64,000 nucleotides of DNA from Solen grandis (lineage: Eukaryota; Mollusca; Bivalvia; Adapedonta; Solenidae): assembly GCA_021229015.1 (NCBI GenBank), contig CM037795.1, positions 12,142,656 to 12,206,655 on the forward strand. The letters are read 5' to 3'. The notes below the pieces were generated by a model. It was not told the origin of the DNA and ran no database searches. It saw only the letters and a program-made list of their open reading frames with translations. Of this stretch, positions 56,185-64,000 are shown one piece after another (positions within the stretch are counted from its first letter, which is position 1; each line of letters starts with the position of its first letter). Position numbers and translations under genes: made by a program.

Positions 56185-56926
56185 TCATTCGTTTAAACGA
56201 ATGATAGGACTTTCTGCAACATCTGCTTTATATAGTATATATAGAAGATGACATAATAGATAATCTGTCCAAATTGCAACTTTCTATCTCCTCTATTTCT
56301 ATATGAAATAGCACAAATAGAACACATTCTGTGAATTTTAATAAAAGTCCGCCCATATCTTGCACATGTAGTTTACATACAACATTTATACTATGTCATA
56401 TGACATGAAAGAAAAATGAAACAGTGTTCAAATGTAAGTTTCTAACTTTCATCACACATAGAATTTCATCACTCCAGCTCAGTTGTAACCTTGTTTAATT
56501 TTAGCCTCATTAGGAAGAAGTATTGAATATTTGTATAGTGCTATATCCTTTCGACACCTGTAACGTAGTTAATCGTATTTAGCGATTTTGGCGTGTTTGG
56601 GCTTCCGTAGTTTTGCCATAAATTCCTGGAATTTCGAACTATGGTGATATTTTGAAAGGTAACATCCCAGCCTACAAACTGATGCAATATGAATATCGTT
56701 AGCATAACAATGCAGTTTTTAGATGGTCTAAAATGTGGGGCTGCGTGTGAATTTTTCAAGGCTTGCAAACTGCTCGCTAGCTACATAGTGTTGCAAATAC
56801 GGATTTTTGTCTTGTGCCGTTGTACATGTATTAACTTCAATGCTTATTTTGGAAACAGTCAACATTCGACAAAAAACAAAAAAAAATAAAAAAAAAAAAT
56901 CAAGATATAGCCCATCAATTGCAATT

Positions 56927-56974
<48 letters not shown>

Positions 56975-57204
56975 TCGTTGCGCAAGTATTTAAGCTTGGT
57001 GACCCCTGCGCGTGACCTTTTCCATATTTTTATGATGCATGATTATGAAATATCTTATTCTCCATGTAATTTTCTTATATGAAGTCCAATTTCAATAAAC
57101 TAAATATCTTTGGAAACGTCAATTATTCAGCTATAATTCGTATTCATACATATATTTACAAAAATCGATATTTATTGAGATATGGCTACATATATGCAGT
57201 AGGG
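56185..57204. other. Gene-free stretch with an A-run/T-run hairpin
   Basis: No gene. At about 56873-56972, A-rich runs face a T run of about 40 across CATCAATTGCAATTTGATT, able to form a long A:T hairpin. The first 40 nt hold the CATTCGTTTAAACGAATGAT end motif. Confidence 0.5.
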
Positions 57205-57655
57205 GTGAAATCAAAATTTCCTCACGTGCCTAATAACCCATAAACATTTCATCGTCCTAGGACTATTGCAACATATTAAAATAAGCGTTTAGTTAGGAAG
57301 AAGAAAAGAATAATAATAATAAACAAATGACGTCACGTGACGTCATATGACGTTTATTTTCACATAATTGTTAAGACACCCAGAGACCTACTAACTGACA
57401 AAATTTCAACTTTCTATCTCAAATAGGACAGTTTTTATAAGCATTTAAATATTGACGTCATTGGTTCGAATCTTGGATCCGCCATATATGCTTGGACTTT
57501 TCGAATTTTGAAAAACGGACACCGGTATACACAATAAGAACGTAATATACACATTCTGTGAAAATTTGATGAAAATCGGTTCATAAACAATGGCTCTGGA
57601 CCGCGTACAAACTTTTGTTGCATATTTCAAGTGTGACGTCATATGACGTAGGCAG
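57205..57655 (+). repeat. Single partial unit of the ~450-bp repeat
   Basis: One unit plus a tail: AAATTTCCTCACGTG, AATAATAATAATAAAC, ATGACGTCACGTGACGTCAT, then GGCTCTGGACCGCGTAC at 57591. Confidence 0.75.
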
Positions 57656-57765
57656 AAAGTCCTAATAAAAAACATAACAAACCCAATAGGACTTTCTGCC
57701 GAAAGGGCAGAAAGTCCTAATAACTAGATTTCATTCGTTGATACGAATGATAGGACTTTCTGCTA
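57656..57765. repeat. Cluster of element end motifs with a perfect hairpin
   Basis: GGCAGAAAGTCCTA occurs twice and TAGGACTTTCTGC twice. At 57687-57719, TAGGACTTTCTGCC and GGCAGAAAGTCCTA form perfect 14-bp arms around GAAAG. The CATTCGTTGATACGAATG motif follows. Confidence 0.85.
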
Positions 57766-58549
57766 ACATTGAAAAATATAAAGATTAATACCGTTAGAAA
57801 GAATATATATTAAATTCCCTACCTTTTATTTTTTTTCGTATGGACTTCTCATGCATGAACTTTGTGATATCGCTTTCCTATAACTTTACCAAGTTTAGTA
57901 TTCTAGTTACCAAAATAAATGGCCTGAAAATCCCGACATTTCCATTGTAGCATATTTGAGTCTAGTTTTATAGGTATTCAAAATATAAGCAATTAAACTT
58001 AAACCTATTAATTCTGCATATCAAAATTCTTTTTTTATTTTCGTGTACAGTCGCGGGAATAAAAAAGTAAATGCTACCATGCAATAGAATCGTCGACGCG
58101 TGTAGCCTCGTGAGTTAAATTATATCTTGTACATACGATCGAGACGACTGTATTACACAAAGTTACTCCATTTTGCGCCTTTAGATAACGGACAAATTCG
58201 CTTGCAGCGTCTTGAACGGATGACATGTGTTGATTATTTTGTTTCAAACGTCTACACTTATACACGCTCATGGTATCTCAAGCTGGCAATTAAATTACAT
58301 TGTACTATAACATATATTTTCACATAGGTTATCATTTATCATAAATTTGGAATATAGCTTGTACAACTTTTATCGATTGATGCAACAATAAAGTCGGGAA
58401 ATTGCAAAGTTTCAACAACGGTCTAAATGACATATGTCAAAACGCTCAAAGGATTGTGGGTAACGCATTTCTGCAACTGATATGTATATGTAACGTAAAT
58501 AAAATGATTTGACAAAACATTAAATCATTGTCAACATTTGTTTAGTTTT
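57766..58549. other. Gene-free stretch
   Basis: AT-rich, with only short unrecognised frames (e.g. 58127-58327 and its antisense). Confidence 0.45.
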
Positions 58550-58668
58550 TTTTCTTGGGTTGAACGTCCCACCGACAGTATTTTAGTCATTTGGAGACGA
58601 TGTCTACTTAATGCTGTTATAGTGCTGCCACAGTGCAGTATCACGCACAGGCTACCGGCGTGGGACCC
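58550..58668 (-). mobile_element. SINE body fragment (minus), first family
   Basis: TTGGGTTGAACGTCCCACCGACAG, TTTAGTCATTTGGAGACGATG and GCAGTATCACGC match, inverted, the body of 27868-28065. It ends in a poly(C) run at 58668-58681. Confidence 0.7.
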
Positions 58669-59002
58669 CCCCCCCCCCCCCAATGATACAAAGTAACAAT
58701 TCAAAACACATTTTATAACAAAATTTCGCAATTCAAGAAAATAAATTGATATCATAAAATAAGAAAAGGTATGTAACTCTCCGTTCAAAATCTATAGGAA
58801 AACTGACATGGACATAGGCCCTTTTGTTGCCGAGTCGATTTTCTATCTAAGATAAACTACAAAGACAAATACAAGCCACGAAACTCAATGGAAACTGTAC
58901 TCGGACACGATGTGACCGAAGCAATGCATATCACAGCCAATGCTTTTTTCAACGGCAACTTCACAGAAATACAATATTTCCAACAAATACCCATATTAAA
59001 CA

Positions 59003-59293
59003 ATAAATTATGTATTTATTTAATTCTCACAAGTAATGCTTTTTTCTAGAAGTCGCTAGTATCGATGCATTCCGCCCTCATTCCACTGCTGCATTTTGTT
59101 ATGACTGGCTGCTACCATATTGAATTGGTTATCGGCTTTTGTGATGATTACAATATGACATTGGGGAACCAGCGATTATGGTAGCCGTCAGTCAAAACAA
59201 AATGCAACAGTGGAATGAGGGCGGAATGCATCGATTCTAACGACCTCTGGAAAAAATCATAACTTGTGAGAATTAAATAAATACATTATTTCT
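59003..59293. mobile_element. Foldback MITE with ~117-bp arms
   Basis: The arms mirror each other about a centre near 59148: ATCGATGCATTCCGCCCTC at 59061 pairs with 59217-59235, and GTATTTATTTAATTCTCAC at 59012 pairs with about 59266-59284. The loop is 59120-59176. No coding capacity. Confidence 0.85.
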
Positions 59294-59295
59294 GT

Positions 59296-59342
59296 ATTTC
59301 GAACCCACGACCTCCCGCTCCCGAGGCGGACGCTCTAACCAA
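59296..59342 (-). mobile_element. SINE head fragment (minus)
   Basis: The reverse strand reads GGTTAGAGCGTCCGCCTCGG, GAGCGGGAGGTCG, then TGGGTTCGAAAT: the tRNA-like head of the first SINE family, including box B. It abuts the foldback element. Confidence 0.7.
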
Positions 59343-60262
59343 GTTTATATGCAAATTTTTACTTGTTTAAATATCAATATGATATAAGTAAAAAGTTTTT
59401 TTTCTTTCAATTTTATATGACTATACATATCTGTAAACTTACATTTTCCAAAATGCTTCAATTAAGGAAAAAGGTTTTACAAAATTCCTTATACTTTGAT
59501 CAATTTCAAAACTTTAGGTACCAAAATAATTGTCTTAAAATTCTCTACATCTCACTCGCTTAATGTGTTGACTTATTCCATATGAGTTTTAACCAATCTC
59601 TGACATGACGGCAAAATCGCTGAAATTCTAATGTTTAAATTCTTATTTTTGATGTAATTTCTTATTTTCGTCTAAAAATTCTCTACATTTCACATGCTTA
59701 TGTTTAGGAATATTTTTAATACTTTTTGAGATATAAGCTTTTAAACCTCCTGAAGAATGAAAAAAATCACCAAAGCTATATGCACGAAATTCGTTTTTTC
59801 CCCATAACTCCATGAATCTTTGGCCAATCATTAAACTTTAAGCATCAAAAGAACGGTCAAACATTGCTCTACAAATAATATTCATCATCATATTTTCAAA
59901 AATCAAAGATGTTCGAGGTATAAACTGTTAAACACACTGGGGGTTACCAAATGTTCATTTTTCCGCCATAACTCAACCGATTCAACCCCGATCATCAAAA
60001 ACTAAATATCATCTGAAAGGTCTTTCTAAGCACTATAAATTATACGCATAGTGTCTCGATAGAATAATTACCGTTTTTGAGATATTTAAGGCCGACGAAA
60101 AACCCGATAATTTATATATGACCTTGACCTTTGGGATTTTCCGGAAACGGAAGTGACATGCCTCCATAAAATCTAATACTGCATCTTCAGACAAAATTTC
60201 AAGCAAATCATACAAAAAATAAAGACTACAGGGCTTAAAAACCGTTAAGTTTTTATACAAAA
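59343..60262. other. Gene-free stretch
   Basis: AT-rich. Scattered phrases resemble repeat sequence, but no unit structure is clear. Confidence 0.4.
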
Positions 60263-60714
60263 GTTTTATTAGCATTATGACGTCATGTGACGTCAGATGG
60301 CGTACATCTTTTCAGAATGTAAAGAAGATCTAGAGACTAATATTCAGTCAAAATATCAGCTTTCTAGTTCTTCTGGAAGCGATTTTATACGCATTTGAAA
60401 TTTGACGTCATTAGTTCGAATCTTGGATTCGCCATAAAACATTTGCCTTTTCGAATTTGGAAACACGGACACCGAAAGGCACAACTAGAGCCTAATATAC
60501 ACATTCTGTGAAATTTTGATGAAAATCGGTCCAGAAATAATGGCTGTAGACCGCGTACAAACTTTTTCACCTGACGTCGAATCTGACGTTATATGACGTT
60601 ATATGAATATGAAATTCATTGCATCCGAAAGCTCATAATGGCTGTAGACAGCGAAAATTAAAATTTATACGCCAAAATTTTTTTTGGAAGAAAAAAAGAA
60701 TAATAAGAATAACT
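60263..60714 (+). repeat. One diverged unit of the ~450-bp repeat
   Basis: Contains TATGACGTCATGTGACGTCAG, GGCTGTAGACCGCGTAC at 60541 and a degenerate end AGAAAAAAAGAATAATAAG. Confidence 0.7.
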
Positions 60715-63417
60715 AGATTTCATTCGTTGATACGAATGATAGGACTTTCTGCTACATTTGTCAAATACTTAAAAGCAAAAACAGTAAGAGGATATGAAAT
60801 TGCATCCTTTAACTTGCTTTTGTATGGCCATAACTTAAATGAACTTTGAAAAATAAACCGTTTAACTTGGAGGAAATTGCAAAAGTAACTGAAAATCATT
60901 TTTTTATATCGATTTATTTAACTTGGACTATTTTTATAATCTATGTTACAAATCAAATTTATTTAAAACGCTTACAATTCGAATTCCATCCTGTAATGAT
61001 GGCTGTAGACCGCGTACAAGAGTGTGTAGATAACGTCAAGTTTGATGTCACATGACATCATAGGCATAAGAAAATCAATGAAATGAAATATTAAGTATCT
61101 TAAATATATCAAGTAATTTTTTCATGCTCCTTTTTTTTTTTTAACGTTAATCTTCACAGAAAGACTAATATTCAGTCCAAATATCAACTTTCTAAATCAT
61201 CTCGAAGCGATTTTATATGTTTTTGAAATTTGACGTCAATGTTTCGAAACTTGGATTCGCCATACAACCATTGCCTTTTCGTCTTTTCGAATTTGTAAAA
61301 CAGGACCCGGGATACACAACTAGAGCGTTACATATACATTCTTTGAAATTTGCTGAAAATCGGTCCCAAAATAATGGCTGTACACCGCGTAAAACCTTTT
61401 TGTCCTGACGTCAAATCTGATGTGATATAACGTCAAATTAATATGAATTACATTGCATTTTAAAGCATTTCTAAAGTATATACCATAAGATTCATGGTCC
61501 TGGGAAGTTAACAACATATTAAATTTACGCGTATATATCAGAAATAATTTTTGACCTTATGACGTCATATGACGTCAAATGACGTTCATCTTCAGAGAAT
61601 GTAAAGCACTCTTGGAGACTTATTTACTTTCCAAATATTAGATTTCTAACTCATCTGGAAACGATTTTATACGTATTTAAAATTTGACGCCAATGGTTCG
61701 AATATTGGATCCGCCATAAAACCTTTGCATTTTTGAATTTGGAAGAACGGACACCGGGATGCTCAACTATAACCTAATATACACTTTCTGTGAAATTTTT
61801 ATGAAAATCGGTTCATAAACAATGGCTGTAGACCGCGTACAAACTTTTGTAGCATCTGGCAAGTGTAACGTCATATGACGTCATAGGCATATGAAAACTG
61901 TAGAATTAAAAATATCAACATTTGGAGCAAAATGTCATATAATTTCCATTCCCATGGACCATTTTAACATATAGAAATTTTCTTGTAAATATTAGAAATA
62001 GATTTTCATGTATTGACGTCATCTGACGTCACATGACGTTCATTTTCACAAAATCGTTCAGTCATCTATAATCCTACACAATGTTCAAATATCAATATTC
62101 TATCTCATATGGGACCGATTTTATAAGCATTTGAAAATTAACGACCTCGGTTCGAATCTTGGATTCTCCATAGAACCATGGTCTTTTAATTTTGAAAAAC
62201 GGAAAGCGGGATGCACAACTAGATCTTAATATACACATTCTGTGAAAATTTGATGAACATCGGTTTATATGTAATGGCTGTAGACCGCGTACAAACTTTT
62301 GTAGAATATGTAAAGTGTGACGTCATATGACGTCATATGCTTATAAAAAATATTGAAATAGAAATTATATCGTGTGAAACATATGTCATTAAATTTTTAT
62401 TGCTCTTCGACCATTTCAACATATAGAAATAATCTTGTTAATGTTAGTAATATATTTTCATATAATGACGTCACGTGGACGTCATATGATGCAAATTTTC
62501 AAAATATTTTTCAGACTCCGAGAGACCTACATACTGACCAAATATCAACTTTCTATCTCAAAAAGGACTGATTTTATAAGCATTTGAAAATTTACGACCT
62601 TGGTTCGAATCTTGGTTTCGCTATAGAACCTTGGCAATTTCGAATTTTGAGAAACGGACACCGGGATGCACAACTAGAACTTAATATACACATTCTGTGA
62701 AAATTTGATGAAAATCGGTTCATAAATAATGGCTCTGGACCGCGTACAAACTTTTGTAGCTTATTTCACGTGTGACGTCATATGACGTCATAGAGATATG
62801 AAAATCATAGAAATCAAAATTACAGCGTTTGAAGCATGTGTCATTAAATTTTCATTGCCCTTCGACAATTTCAACATATAGAAATATTCTTGTTAATATT
62901 AGAAATACATTATTATATAATGACGTCACGTGACGTCATATGACATTTATTTTCACAAAATGTTTAAAACTTCTAGAGACCTATATACTGATAAAATATC
63001 AACTTTCTATCTTAAATAGGACAGAATTTATAAGCATTTAAAAATTTACGACCTTGGTTCGAATCTTGGATTCGCTATAGAACCATGGACTTTTCGAATT
63101 TTGAAAAACGGACACCGGGATGCACAACTAGAACTTAATATACACATTCTGTGAAAATTTGATGAAAATCGGTTCACAAACAATGGCTGTAGACTGCGTA
63201 CAAGCTTTTGTAGCATATTTCAAATGTGACGTCATATGACGTCATAGGCATATGAAAATCATAGAAATCAAAATTTCCTCACGTGACTAATAAGTCATAA
63301 AAATTTCATCGTCCTAGGAGTATTGCAACATAGAAAAATAAGCGTTTAGTTAGGAAGAAAAAAAGAATAATAATAACTAGATGTCATTCGTCAAAACGAA
63401 TGATAGGACTTTCTGCA
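60715..63417 (+). mobile_element. ~450-bp TGACGTCA-rich tandem element, block 2
   Basis: Near-identical to block 1 (54036-56184). GGCTGTAGACCGCGTAC-type anchors lie at 60991, 61377, 61825, 62276, 62731 and 63184. It lacks about 70 bp near 61131 (replaced by a T run) but contains about 160 bp near 62030-62190 and one full unit near 62700-63150 that block 1 lacks. It opens with ACTAGATTTCATTCGTTG and closes with ATTCGT-CAAA-ACGAAT. Confidence 0.8.
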
Positions 63418-64000
63418 AGCTGTGTTAATGCAAAAAGCAGGAGATAGAAGTTTCATGTAATGACTCACCTCTGGTAGTATTTCATGTTCATGCTGAACAA
63501 TTGACATTATATTCGGAAATTAGTGCAAATGATAAGAACTAAGTATTAGTCTGTGACGTAACATGATGTCATATGACGTCAGGACATGACTGCAAGCTTG
63601 ATTTCTAGTTTAAAGGTCCTATGTTCACATCTTACTTCAGCCACAATACTTAGGTTTTTAGGAATTAAGGTTAGCTGACAAAATATTCACACCTTAATTT
63701 CAAAATGTACCATCTGTAAAGATTTGAAGAAAATCTGATCATAGATGGCGGCTGTAGAGCGCGAATACCATTTTTCACTATTTTTAGCTCTGACGTCAGG
63801 TGACGTCATAGGTTGCTGAAAATGCTGTTGCTCAAAAGCGCATACTTAACTGCAATAACTCTGAAATTTTCATTATTCTGAACAACTGGCATCATGTCGA
63901 AATCATTGCCCCAAATTAAAATTAAGTGGTATGCTTATGACGTCCTATGACGTCACGATTCAAAATATTTGTAGAAATGCTGCAGAACTGCAAACTGTGT
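63418..64000 (+). repeat. Diverged continuation of the TGACGTCA-rich repeat
   Basis: Units are recognisable by GGCGGCTGTAGAGCGCGAATA at about 63748, CTGACGTCAGGTGACGTCATA at about 63791 and CTATGACGTCACG near 63946. The array probably continues beyond the window. Confidence 0.6.

Overview
This window is eukaryotic, AT-rich, intron-containing and packed with transposable elements. The dispersed repeat families suggest a bivalve mollusc: elements opening with AACAAGAGGGCC and closing with a hairpin plus GGTGAGCTAAAAA, tRNA-derived SINEs, ~158-166 bp core repeats, and an expanded kinase family with a KLCDMGLSK motif. Two 100-base N gaps (21783-21882, 53936-54035) mark scaffold joins. No calls came from database searches; family names rest on motifs and on known families.

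Left part (1-15640). Helentron/pearl-like elements with tandem cores fill 1-4078 and 8428-9762. Inside one of them sits a 5'-truncated processed retrocopy (2041-3904, minus) of a perilipin-like mRNA. It keeps its poly(A), its AATAAA signal and a 9-bp target-site duplication, and still has an open frame of about 430 codons. A 112-bp satellite, itself interrupted by a foldback MITE, follows at 4111-5640. A nearly full-length L1/Tx1-type LINE occupies 9835-15625, with a 14-bp target-site duplication at a TT|AAAA site. Its ORF1 is intact, but ORF2 is broken and lacks the reverse-transcriptase catalytic FADD box.

Middle part (15640-30260). Mostly non-coding, with a split segmental duplication (15801-15993 plus 17570-17776, rejoined at 19263-19656). 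The one convincing host gene is on the minus strand at 23044-29772: a type II membrane protein with a BRICHOS domain, in about six exons. Its splice sites agree in phase, and three exons are exactly 41 codons long. SINEs cluster in its introns.

Transposon nest (30262-50713). Terminal inverted repeats starting TACGGAAGCC bound a 20.4-kb segment. At its right end, reading inward, is a decayed rve-type (IS3EU-like) integrase. Reading inward from the left are a tiny first exon and, 16 kb later, a decayed gene with a GGG-motif N-terminal domain, an Ig-like segment and a Ser/Thr kinase. Into this host element inserted what looks like a CACTA/EnSpm element (~32004-43556), with a Tnp2-like transposase (minus), a divergent partner gene (plus) and matching subterminal repeat arrays. 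That element holds a SINE with 12-bp TSDs, a Mutator-like foldback with 9-bp TSDs and pieces of Helentron-like repeats.

Right part (50714-64000). After another Helentron-like copy (51734-53147), a ~450-bp tandem repeat rich in TGACGTCA palindromes fills most of 54036-64000. It occurs as two nearly identical blocks about 6.7 kb apart, next to a scaffold gap. These may be a recent duplication or unmerged haplotypes.
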